Of a stretch of 9,679 nucleotides of DNA, positions 1-7,009 are shown in pieces. The position numbers and the translations under genes are program-made. The notes below the pieces were generated by a model. The model ran no database searches, was not told the DNA's origin, and worked only from the letters and a program-made list of their open reading frames with translations. Positions within the stretch are counted from its first letter, which is position 1, and each line of letters begins with the position of its first letter. This stretch comes from Veillonella parvula (GTDB lineage Bacteria > Bacillota > Negativicutes > Veillonellales > Veillonellaceae), in NCBI GenBank assembly GCA_947096075.1, contig CAMUQE010000065.1:1-9679 (forward strand), given 5' to 3'.

Positions 1-25
1 TATTACAAATTAATAAAAATCAGTA

Positions 26-53
26 TTGATTAAAATCTAAGTAGTTCTATTAA
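26..53 (+). promoter_or_regulatory. Possible sigma-A promoter upstream of the metallopeptidase-dnaE unit (weak)
   Basis: TTGATT (26-31) and TATTAA (48-53) lie 16 bases apart in the very AT-rich leader before the first gene. An alternative -10-like hexamer, TATGAT, sits at 87-92 with only a poor -35 partner. Transcription from it would begin a few bases before the ATG at 105, giving an almost leaderless message. Neither is a strong match, and the left edge of the window hides the upstream gene, so the operon could start further left. Confidence 0.25.
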
Positions 54-104
54 AATCACTAGATTTTTACGATTTTATGAGTGTTTTATGATAAAATAAA
101 AGGT

Positions 105-848
105 ATGAATACTTCAACAACTAGGTCTATTACCTATAATGGCGACACAATTGAATATGAGTTAACCATCAAGCGTGTGAAGAACATGAACATGCGCATT
201 ACCATGGATGGTGTGATCCATGTGTCGGCGAATGGGTATGTGCCGGATTATGTGGTGGACAAGTTTGTTATCGAAAATATGTCCTCCATTGAGCGGGCTC
301 GTTATAAGATTGATGCATTGAATGCCAAGCGCGTCGATGCGTTGCAGTATGTGAATGGTGAAAGTTTATCAATCCTCGGTATTCCCGTTACGTTGCGCCT
401 AGTTGAGCAGGATGGAAAGCCTCACATCGGCTTTGATGGAAAAGCCATACTTACCATGGTTGTACCTCGTGGTACGACCTTTGAAGCTAAACATAAATTA
501 ATGCAAAGTTACTGGCGTAATTTAGGGGAGAAGGTCTTTGTCCATTGGGCGAAGGTCGTGTATCAACGCTTTCACAAGCAACATATCGATGTTCCCATGC
601 CAACTATAAAACAGCAACGTATGAAGAGCCGTTGGGGTTCTTGTACCCCAGCAAAGCAGCTCATCAAGATGAATACCCGTTTGTTAGAGGGGCCACAGGC
701 GTATATTGAGTACGTCATGGTTCATGAGTTTGCTCATTTTAAATATTTAGACCATTCCAAGAACTTTCACAATCTCGTGGCACAGTTTTTGCCAGATTGG
801 AAGGCTCGTAAGAAGTCATTGAACGTGTATTTTGCTCATCGCCCTTAA
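105..848 (+). CDS. YgjP-type (DUF45/WLM-like) zinc metallopeptidase
   Basis: This is a 247-residue soluble protein with no signal peptide or membrane segment. The C-terminal half has the hallmarks of the YgjP-like family (PF01863): an RWGSC motif at residues 176-180, and HEFAH at 207-211 followed by a third histidine at 217. Together these give an HExxHx5H zinc site, with Glu208 as the presumed catalytic base. The N-terminal half is the beta-rich region usual for the family. Its physiological substrate is not known, and enzyme activity here is inferred only from the motif. Start choice is uncertain. ATG at 105 has an AAAAGG only one base upstream, which is too close for a good Shine-Dalgarno. 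An in-frame GTG at 81 would add eight residues but has no ribosome binding site. I prefer 105. The gene ends 12 bases before dnaE, so co-transcription is likely. Confidence 0.88.
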   Translation: MNTSTTRSITYNGDTIEYELTIKRVKNMNMRITMDGVIHVSANGYVPDYVVDKFVIENMSSIERARYKIDALNAKRVDALQYVNGESLSILGIPVTLRLVEQDGKPHIGFDGKAILTMVVPRGTTFEAKHKLMQSYWRNLGEKVFVHWAKVVYQRFHKQHIDVPMPTIKQQRMKSRWGSCTPAKQLIKMNTRLLEGPQAYIEYVMVHEFAHFKYLDHSKNFHNLVAQFLPDWKARKKSLNVYFAHRP

Positions 849-854
849 AGGAGG
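847..854 (+). promoter_or_regulatory. Strong ribosome binding site of dnaE overlapping the upstream stop codon
   Basis: AAAGGAGG begins inside the TAA stop (846-848) of the metallopeptidase gene and sits six bases before the dnaE ATG. This fixes the dnaE start. It also suggests translational coupling, because ribosomes terminating on the first gene would be placed on the second gene's initiation site. Confidence 0.85.
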
Positions 855-860
855 TGTACC

Positions 861-3800
861 ATGCAGCCATTTGTACATTTACATAGTCATACAGAGTTTA
901 GTTTGCTTGACGGCATCAGTCGTTTGCCTGACATGGTACGTCGTGCGAAGGAGTTAAATCAGCCGGCCCTTGCCATTACAGACCACGGAAATATGTATGC
1001 AGCTATTTACTTCTATAAAGAGTGTATAGCGCAAGGCGTTAAGCCTATCATCGGTTGTGAAGTGTATGTAACGGAACATAGCCGATTCGATCGTCCCGAA
1101 GGTCGCAGCCGTGAACGATTAAAACATCTCATCCTATTAGCTGAGACCATGGAGGGGTATCGTAATCTCGTTAAAATCGTGTCTAAAGCATCGACGGAAG
1201 GTATGTTGTATCGTCCTCGTGCAGACCGAGATTTATTGCGCCAATACAGCAAGGGGATAATTGCCCTCAGTGCTTGTATTCAAGGAGAAATCCCTCAGTA
1301 TATCTTGCAAGATAATATGGAGGGTGCTAAACGCTCCATCGAATGGTATATCGAGACATACGGCAAGGATAATTTCTTCTTAGAAATTCAAAATCATGGC
1401 TTGCCAGAGGAAGCAAAGGCCCAAGAGGAGCTCATTAAGCTCAGCAAGGAATATGGTCTTGGCATTGTAGCGTCTAACGATTTTCACTATGTCTTAAAAG
1501 AGGATGCAGACGCGCAGGATATTAAGGTTTGTATTTCTACAGGCCGGCGTCGTGCTGAGGTAGACCGCTTAAAGTTCCCTAATGATGAGTTCTATCTAAA
1601 ATCTGGGGATGAAATGGCAGAGCTATTTGGACATATTCCAGGGGCCATCGAAAATACTTTAAAAATTGCGGAACGCTGCAATGTAGAGTTTAATTTTGAC
1701 GAACATCACTTGCCGCACTTTGATGTGCCAGAAGGGGAAACGTCTAAGACCTATTTACGTAAGGTTTGTGAACGAGAAATTCCACGCCTTTATGGTGAAA
1801 CATCTGAAGAATTACAAAAACGTTTAGACTACGAGTTAGATGTTATCGGTACGATGGGCTTTGAGGATTACTTCCTCATCGTATGGGACTATGTACGTTA
1901 TGCCCGTGAGCACGACATCTTGGTAGGTCCTGGTCGTGGCTCTGCGGCGGGGTCCGTAGTAGCCTATCTATTAGGCATTACAGGTCTTGATCCATTAAAG
2001 TACGATTTGCTCTTTGAACGGTTCTTGAATCCTGAGCGGGTAAGCATGCCTGATATCGATATTGACTTTTGCTACGAAAAGCGTGGTCAAGCCATCGAAT
2101 ATGTAACGAGAAAATACGGCCAAGCTCGTGTGTCTCAGATTATTACCTTTGGTACAGAGGCTGCTCGTGCCGTTATCCGTGACGTAGGTCGTGTGCTCGA
2201 CTTACCTCTAGCGGAGGTAAACCGTATTGCTAAGATGATTCCTAACGAATTGGGTATTACCTTAGATAAGGCGTTACAAGGCAAGGACTTAAAGGCTCTG
2301 TATGAATCGGATTCAAATGTAAAAGAGTTATTTGATTTTGGTAAAAAGCTAGAAGGCATAGCGCGTAATTCGTCCACTCATGCGGCGGGCGTCGTAATTT
2401 CTGCAGACCCTCTAGATGACCACGTACCGGTACAAAATGCCAATGATGAAGGCTTTGTTACGCAATACGATAAGGATAACATCGAGGAATTAGGCCTCTT
2501 AAAGATGGACTTCTTGGGCCTACGCACCTTAACGGTTATGGGGGATGCCTTAAAGCTCATCAAGGCTAACCGTGGCATTGACCTCGATTTAGATGCTATC
2601 CCGCTCGATGATAAGGCGGCTTGCGACCTCCTCACAAAGGGCGACACCTCTGGTGTATTCCAGCTCGAATCGGAAGGTATTACGAAGCTTGTAATGGATC
2701 TTAAGCCTGAGCATTTTGAGGACTTAATCCCGTTGGTAGCTTTGTACCGTCCAGGGCCATTAGGCTCTGGCATGGTGGCGGATTTTATCGACCGCCGTCA
2801 TGGTAAAAAAGAGGTTACCTACTTACATCCAATTTTGGAACCTATATTGAAAGATACCTTTGGTGTAATCTTGTATCAAGAACAGGTTATGCAAATTGCC
2901 TCCGCTATGGGGGGATTCTCCCTTGGTCAAGCGGATTTGATGCGCCGTGCCATGGGCAAGAAAAAGGAATCTGTTCTAAAGGCACAGCGGGAGTCCTTTA
3001 TTCAAGGCTCCATTAACAATGGTATAGAAGAATCCGTGGCGAACGAAGTATTCGACTTGCTTGTATACTTTGCAGGCTATGGCTTTAATAAATCGCATAG
3101 TGCGGCGTATGCGTATATCGCGTACCAAACGGCATATTTGAAAGCCCACTACTTCCCTGAGTTTATGGCTGCAACCATGACTAGCTTCATGCAGAACATG
3201 CAAAAATTGACTTACTACATTAATGCCTGCAAGAAGCACAATGTTAAGGTACTAGGCCCAGATATTAACTATTCTGAGCGTAGCTTCGCCGTACAAGACG
3301 ATGCTATTCGTTTCGGCCTTGGCGGTATCAAGAACGTAGGGGATAATGCCATCGATCGCTTGATTCGTGAGCGCAATGAGCACGGTCTGTATACGGATAT
3401 CGTGGACTTTTGCAAACGGGTGGACAACAAGGTCGTTAATAAACGATTGCTTGAAAGTCTCATTCGCTGCGGCGCCATGGATGGTTTCAAGGAAAATCGT
3501 AACCAATTGTTGCATATGTATGAAAGCGCACAAGCCGTTGGTGCTAAAGAGCAAAAAGATGCTGCTATGGGTACCATGAACCTCTTTGGCGATATGGAAG
3601 AAGCTGTCGATTTCATCCCTGTTCCCAATGTAGAGGATTTATCAGAAGACGATAAATTAAAGGATGAAAAGGAATATACTGGCTTTTACATTACGGGGCA
3701 TCCATTGCAAGGATATGCGAAAGAATTGGAAGGGCTCTTTGAACTGGGCGCTCTCGTAGAAAATCCAGAGCAATACGATGGTCAAACCATTACCTTTGGC

Positions 3801-4268
3801 GGTCTCATCGAAAATAAATCGGACCGCATGACAAAGCGTAATGAGGTTATGTCCATTCTTCGCATCGAAGATTATTCTGGTGCGGCTAACGTAGTGGCAT
3901 TCCCTAAGGTCTTTAGTCAAAGCCAGCAATTCCTTGCGGTCGATATGATTGTTAAGGTAAAAGGTCGTGTTGATGCGGATGAAAAGGGCGTGCAAATCAT
4001 TGCAGACCGTATTACGCCGCTAAAGGTAAACTATAGCCAGGCAAAACAGGTGGCAATCCACATTTATAGCCAATATGATACGCTAGAAAATAGCGAAGCC
4101 TTAAAACGTGTATTGACTAATACCGCTGGCTCCGTGCCAACGTCATTATATTTACACCGTCAACGAAAACGGATTAATCTGCCCCCAAATATGTGCTTTG
4201 ACCCTAGTGATGAATCCATTAGGGCTATTGAATCTATTCTAGGCGAGGGCTCCGTAGAGGTACAGTAA
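861..4268 (+). CDS. dnaE: DNA polymerase III alpha subunit (DnaE)
   Basis: This is the catalytic subunit of the replicative polymerase, a C-family enzyme acting in the cytoplasm with the beta clamp. At 1135 residues it has normal DnaE length. Domain order: an N-terminal PHP domain (from HLHSHT at 6-11 to NDFHY at 206-210); the polymerase core with GPGRGSAAGS, PDIDIDF (397-403) and KMDFLGLRT; a helix-hairpin-helix region around FGLGGIKNVG (818-827); and a C-terminal OB fold (about 977-1055). The three catalytic aspartates match D398, D400 and D550. A TMNLF stretch at 905-909 sits where other DnaE proteins carry the internal clamp-binding motif, but lacks the usual leading Gln. The candidate PHP metal ligands H8, H10, D17, H42, E67, H89, C139, D207 and H209 are all present, so a proofreading-type nuclease may remain active. 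The N-terminus is set by the strong ribosome binding site. Codon use is mixed, including CGG and GGC, unlike the carrier gene at 8289. Confidence 0.97.
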   Translation: MQPFVHLHSHTEFSLLDGISRLPDMVRRAKELNQPALAITDHGNMYAAIYFYKECIAQGVKPIIGCEVYVTEHSRFDRPEGRSRERLKHLILLAETMEGYRNLVKIVSKASTEGMLYRPRADRDLLRQYSKGIIALSACIQGEIPQYILQDNMEGAKRSIEWYIETYGKDNFFLEIQNHGLPEEAKAQEELIKLSKEYGLGIVASNDFHYVLKEDADAQDIKVCISTGRRRAEVDRLKFPNDEFYLKSGDEMAELFGHIPGAIENTLKIAERCNVEFNFDEHHLPHFDVPEGETSKTYLRKVCEREIPRLYGETSEELQKRLDYELDVIGTMGFEDYFLIVWDYVRYAREHDILVGPGRGSAAGSVVAYLLGITGLDPLKYDLLFERFLNPERVSMPDIDIDFCYEKRGQAIEYVTRKYGQARVSQIITFGTEAARAVIRDVGRVLDLPLAEVNRIAKMIPNELGITLDKALQGKDLKALYESDSNVKELFDFGKKLEGIARNSSTHAAGVVISADPLDDHVPVQNANDEGFVTQYDKDNIEELGLLKMDFLGLRTLTVMGDALKLIKANRGIDLDLDAIPLDDKAACDLLTKGDTSGVFQLESEGITKLVMDLKPEHFEDLIPLVALYRPGPLGSGMVADFIDRRHGKKEVTYLHPILEPILKDTFGVILYQEQVMQIASAMGGFSLGQADLMRRAMGKKKESVLKAQRESFIQGSINNGIEESVANEVFDLLVYFAGYGFNKSHSAAYAYIAYQTAYLKAHYFPEFMAATMTSFMQNMQKLTYYINACKKHNVKVLGPDINYSERSFAVQDDAIRFGLGGIKNVGDNAIDRLIRERNEHGLYTDIVDFCKRVDNKVVNKRLLESLIRCGAMDGFKENRNQLLHMYESAQAVGAKEQKDAAMGTMNLFGDMEEAVDFIPVPNVEDLSEDDKLKDEKEYTGFYITGHPLQGYAKELEGLFELGALVENPEQYDGQTITFGGLIENKSDRMTKRNEVMSILRIEDYSGAANVVAFPKVFSQSQQFLAVDMIVKVKGRVDADEKGVQIIADRITPLKVNYSQAKQVAIHIYSQYDTLENSEALKRVLTNTAGSVPTSLYLHRQRKRINLPPNMCFDPSDESIRAIESILGEGSVEVQ

Positions 4269-4291
4269 ACATATAATGTTAACGCAAGTAT

Positions 4292-4360
4292 GTGCGACAT
4301 GTAATGAGCATATATAGGTGCAATATGTAATAAGCATATACTTGATACAATAAGTATATA
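4292..4360 (+). repeat. Two to three degenerate tandem direct repeats upstream of pyk
   Basis: Copy 1 (4292-4314) and copy 2 (4318-4340) each start with GTGC and end with GCATATA. They match at 20 of 23 positions with a 26-base period. A weaker third copy occupies about 4343-4360, where 13 of 18 bases match the end of copy 2, offset by 20 bases. The core is close to ATGTAATAAGCATATA. The role is unknown; a multi-site operator for a regulator of pyk or simple AT-rich drift are both possible. Confidence 0.55.
4336..4359. repeat. Inverted repeat ATATACTT-N8-AAGTATAT
   Basis: Perfect eight-base arms at 4336-4343 and 4352-4359 are separated by eight bases, and overlap the end of the direct repeats. 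There is no GC-rich stem and no T tract, so it is not a terminator. It could be a protein-binding site upstream of the pyk promoter, whose -10 lies about 55 bases downstream. Confidence 0.4.
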
Positions 4361-4413
4361 AATGGTGTAGAAAGACATATGTTGCGTGGAGCACAGATAG
4401 CTTTCACCAACAT

Positions 4414-4422
4414 TGATATAAT
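4414..4422 (+). promoter_or_regulatory. Extended -10 promoter of the pyk operon
   Basis: TGATATAAT contains a perfect TATAAT (4417-4422) preceded by TG one base upstream, the classic extended -10 element. No good -35 hexamer lies 16-18 bases upstream, as is common for extended -10 promoters. Transcription would begin near 4429, leaving a 5' leader of about 40 bases before the ATG at 4469. This element falls inside the longer open frame that begins at 4379, which argues against that upstream start. Confidence 0.6.
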
Positions 4423-4458
4423 AAGAAATGAAAGATCCAATCTTGGAGGTGCTTTCAT

Positions 4459-4464
4459 AGGAGG
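4459..4464 (+). promoter_or_regulatory. Ribosome binding site deciding the pyk start
   Basis: AGGAGG lies four bases before the ATG at 4469, which begins the canonical pyruvate kinase N-terminus MKRTKIVCTVGP. A second SD-like GGAGGTG at 4444-4450 has no matching start codon followed by a sensible frame. Confidence 0.8.
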
Positions 4465-4468
4465 AAAG

Positions 4469-6217
4469 ATGAAACGTACAAAGATCGTATGTACTGTAGG
4501 TCCGGGAACGGATAAATTTGGTATCTTAGAAGATATGATGCGGGCGGGCATGAACGTAGCTCGTTTTAACTTCTCTCACGGATCCCATGAAGAGCAGGCA
4601 GAACGCATGCAAATGGTGCGCGATGCGGCGATGATTGTGAATAAACCAATCGCACTATTGCTCGACACAAAAGGCCCTGAGGTGCGTCTTGGTCTATTTA
4701 AAGAGGGCAAGGTATTCCTCGAAGCGGGCCAACAATTTACGTTGACTACAGATGATGTGGAAGGCACAAAAGAGCTTAGCTCCGTGAATCACAAAGGTCT
4801 TACAGGCGATGTGTCCGTAGGGGATAAAATCCTTTTGGCTGATGGGCTTGTAACACTTACCATCGATGCTATTGAAGGCAATAATATCATTACAACTGTT
4901 CAAAACAGCGGAGAAATCGGCAACCGCAAGCGCGTAGCCGTACCAGGTGTAGCACTAAGCTTGCCACCTGTATCTGAACAGGATGAAGCAGATTTACGCT
5001 TTGGCTGTCAACAAGGGGTAGACTTTGTAGCTGCATCCTTCATGCAACGGGGTAAAGACATTGTGGCTATTCGCCGCATTCTTGAGTCTGAGAAAAAAGA
5101 TATCAAGATTATCGCGAAAATTGAAAATGCAGAAGGCGTTAAAAATATTGATGAAATCTTGGAAGTAGCTGACGGCCTCATGGTTGCGCGTGGCGATCTC
5201 GGTGTAGAAATCCCTGCTGAAGAGGTACCAGTACTTCAAAAGATGATGATTGAAAAATGTAATAACTTGGGTAAACCCGTTATTACGGCGACACAAATGC
5301 TCGAGTCTATGATTCAAAATCCACGTCCAACACGTGCGGAAGCAAGTGACGTAGCTAACGCCATTTTGGATGGTACCGATGCGATTATGTTATCTGGCGA
5401 AACAGCCAATGGAGCCTATCCTGTAGAAGCTGTTGCGACCATGACTCGCATTGCAGAAGTAACGGAAAAGGCTGCTATTTACGATAGCTATAGTCGTGCT
5501 CGTGAGGATGAAGAAATGACTACTACAAGTGCCGTATGCTTGGCTAGCGTGCGCGTAGCTCAAAACCTCGGGGCCGCAGCTATTTTGACATGTACTGAAT
5601 CTGGCCATACCGCACTTAGCGTGGCTCGTCATCGTCCAGATTGTAAAATCATCGCTGTCACACCTCATGAGGAAACTATTCGCCGTATGCAATTATGCTG
5701 GGGCGTAGAGGCTATTAAAGGTCATGAAATCATCAACTCCGATGAAATGGTAAAACAAGCCATTACCGGTGCGCTTGGTATTGGTGCCATCGAGTCTGGC
5801 GACCTCGTAGTTGTTACCGCTGGTGTGCCATCCGGTGCAACCGGTACTACAAACATGATTCGCGTTCACATTGCAGGTCGAGTACTCTTGTCTGGTAATG
5901 GTATTTTACGTAAATCCGTTACAGGTAATGTGTACATTGCGGCTAATCATAAAGGTAATTATGAAAGCTTCAAGAATGGCGATATCCTTGTGGTAGGCAC
6001 AATGGAGCCTGAATTGATGGCTATTGCAAAACGAGCAGGTGGCATTATTGCCGTAGAAGATGGTTATACATCTGACAGCGCTATTGCGGGCATTACCTAT
6101 GGTATTCCGGTTATTTTAGGCGTTAAAAATGCTCATGAAGTGCTCCTTGAAGGTCAAGAAGTGACTATCGATGGCGAACGTGGCAAGGTGTTTGCGGGCA
6201 TTGCAAATGCTCGATAA
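4469..6217 (+). CDS. pyk: Pyruvate kinase with extra C-terminal (PEP-utilizer-like) domain
   Basis: It converts phosphoenolpyruvate and ADP to pyruvate and ATP in the cytoplasm. At 582 residues it matches the long bacterial form, about 587 in Geobacillus stearothermophilus. The TIM-barrel core holds substrate-binding R32 with NFSHG (34-38), LLDTKGPEVR, the signature around IIAKIENAEGV with K217, metal ligands E219 and D243 (ARGDLGVEIP), and ITATQMLESM. The allosteric C domain follows. From about residue 475 comes the extra domain related to the phosphohistidine domain of PEP-utilising enzymes (ILRKSVTGN to the end). There the usual T-S-H reads T534-S535-D536, so it cannot be phosphorylated on that histidine. 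The open frame extends upstream to 4379, but I place the start at 4469 because of the ribosome binding site, the family N-terminus and the promoter inside the extension. It probably heads an operon with the next two genes, and pfkA, often beside pyk in Firmicutes, is absent. Confidence 0.96.
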   Translation: MKRTKIVCTVGPGTDKFGILEDMMRAGMNVARFNFSHGSHEEQAERMQMVRDAAMIVNKPIALLLDTKGPEVRLGLFKEGKVFLEAGQQFTLTTDDVEGTKELSSVNHKGLTGDVSVGDKILLADGLVTLTIDAIEGNNIITTVQNSGEIGNRKRVAVPGVALSLPPVSEQDEADLRFGCQQGVDFVAASFMQRGKDIVAIRRILESEKKDIKIIAKIENAEGVKNIDEILEVADGLMVARGDLGVEIPAEEVPVLQKMMIEKCNNLGKPVITATQMLESMIQNPRPTRAEASDVANAILDGTDAIMLSGETANGAYPVEAVATMTRIAEVTEKAAIYDSYSRAREDEEMTTTSAVCLASVRVAQNLGAAAILTCTESGHTALSVARHRPDCKIIAVTPHEETIRRMQLCWGVEAIKGHEIINSDEMVKQAITGALGIGAIESGDLVVVTAGVPSGATGTTNMIRVHIAGRVLLSGNGILRKSVTGNVYIAANHKGNYESFKNGDILVVGTMEPELMAIAKRAGGIIAVEDGYTSDSAIAGITYGIPVILGVKNAHEVLLEGQEVTIDGERGKVFAGIANAR

Positions 6218-6239
6218 TCTCTATGAGTGATAATTAAAT

Positions 6240-6247
6240 AAGGAGGG
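6240..6247 (+). promoter_or_regulatory. Ribosome binding site of the BI-1 family gene
   Basis: AAGGAGGG sits five bases before the ATG at 6253. The 35-base gap after pyk has no hairpin or T tract, which supports co-transcription with pyk. Confidence 0.8.
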
Positions 6248-6252
6248 ATAGT

Positions 6253-6996
6253 ATGAATCCATATAATGTAACAGGACCTACTGCAGCTGAGGTTGCACAG
6301 GTTGAAAGTATCGTATCCCAACGATTAAAAGGCTCTTTCTTATGGATGGTTGTAGGTTTACTTACAACTATCGGTGTTGGCTTTGCTGCATTAGTGAATC
6401 CAAATTGGTTACGCTTTGCGTACCAAAATTTTAATATTATCTTATTAGTAGAGCTAGGTGTGGTGTTCCTTTTTAGTGCTCGTGCATATTCTGCTAATGT
6501 AATGACGTTACGAGGTATGTTCTTTCTCTATAGTGCTTTGAATGGACTCACATTGACTTTGGTATCGTTGCGATACAATGTGTTTGATGTTGTTATTCCG
6601 GCGTTAATAGGTACGCTTGCTTTCTTCATTGGCTTTGCCGTGGTAGGGGCTACTACAAAACGCAATTTATCATCCCTTACACCATATGTGATGGCGGCAT
6701 TGTTCGGCATGATCATCGTATCCTTGGTGATGATGGGGGCCCGCTTCTTTAATTGGACTGTACTCAGTGGCTTTAGTGATACTGTTAGTTTAGTTCTAGG
6801 TTATGTAGGTGTTGTAGTGTTCTCTATCTTTACAGCTATCGATGTGAACCGCATTAAAAATAATGTGACACAAGTGGCGCTCATGGAGGATGAAACAATT
6901 TTAGACCGCATTGAAATCACAGGCGCTTTGAGCCTATACTTAGATTTCATTAACTTATTCTTATCCTTATTACGCATCTTTGGTAATAAGCGATAA
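6253..6996 (+). CDS. Bax inhibitor-1/YccA family integral membrane protein
   Basis: A 247-residue protein that is almost entirely membrane. I count seven hydrophobic segments at about 30-50, 61-76, 88-107, 113-132, 141-163, 177-197 and 228-243, after a polar N-terminus of about 28 residues. This is the seven-helix plan and length of the BI-1 (TMBIM) superfamily. Family-like signatures are FTAIDVNRIK near the sixth helix (D197) and GALSLYLDFINLFLSLLRIFG in the last helix (D231). In Bacillus YetJ, a paired aspartate gates a pH-sensitive calcium leak. D197 and D231 are my candidates for that pair, but I could not align them. Other bacterial members, such as E. coli YccA, modulate the FtsH protease. 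Which of these applies here is unknown. It is the middle gene of the pyk-BI-1-LysR cluster; its stop is 13 bases before the next ATG. Confidence 0.88.
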   Translation: MNPYNVTGPTAAEVAQVESIVSQRLKGSFLWMVVGLLTTIGVGFAALVNPNWLRFAYQNFNIILLVELGVVFLFSARAYSANVMTLRGMFFLYSALNGLTLTLVSLRYNVFDVVIPALIGTLAFFIGFAVVGATTKRNLSSLTPYVMAALFGMIIVSLVMMGARFFNWTVLSGFSDTVSLVLGYVGVVVFSIFTAIDVNRIKNNVTQVALMEDETILDRIEITGALSLYLDFINLFLSLLRIFGNKR

Positions 6997-6997
6997 T

Positions 6998-7004
6998 AAA
7001 GGAG
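6998..7004 (+). promoter_or_regulatory. Ribosome binding site deciding the LysR start
   Basis: AAAGGAG lies five bases before the ATG at 7010. The open frame can be extended to a TTG at 6980 inside the upstream gene, but that codon has no ribosome binding site, so 7010 is preferred. Confidence 0.8.
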
Positions 7005-7009
7005 TTTGT

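Larger units (their letters stand above)
4269..4468. other. dnaE-pyk spacer with AT-rich repeats and promoter
   Basis: A 200-base noncoding stretch. Its left half (4292-4360) holds degenerate direct repeats and a dyad, and its right half holds the pyk promoter and ribosome binding site. I see no convincing intrinsic terminator after dnaE: there is no GC stem followed by a T run. Some dnaE transcripts may therefore run into pyk. Confidence 0.6.

Noticed and set aside
4379..4468. A 30-residue N-terminal extension of pyruvate kinase
   Set aside because: It has no family similarity, contains the extended -10 promoter, and the internal ATG at 4469 has a proper ribosome binding site and the canonical N-terminus.
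1013..5692. Many minus-strand open frames of 60-130 codons across dnaE and pyk
   Set aside because: They lie opposite well-supported genes, show no recognisable motifs, and have no ribosome binding sites worth noting.
6980..7009. A 10-residue N-terminal extension of the LysR regulator from a TTG
   Set aside because: It overlaps the end of the BI-1 gene and lacks a ribosome binding site, whereas ATG 7010 has AAAGGAG at the right spacing.
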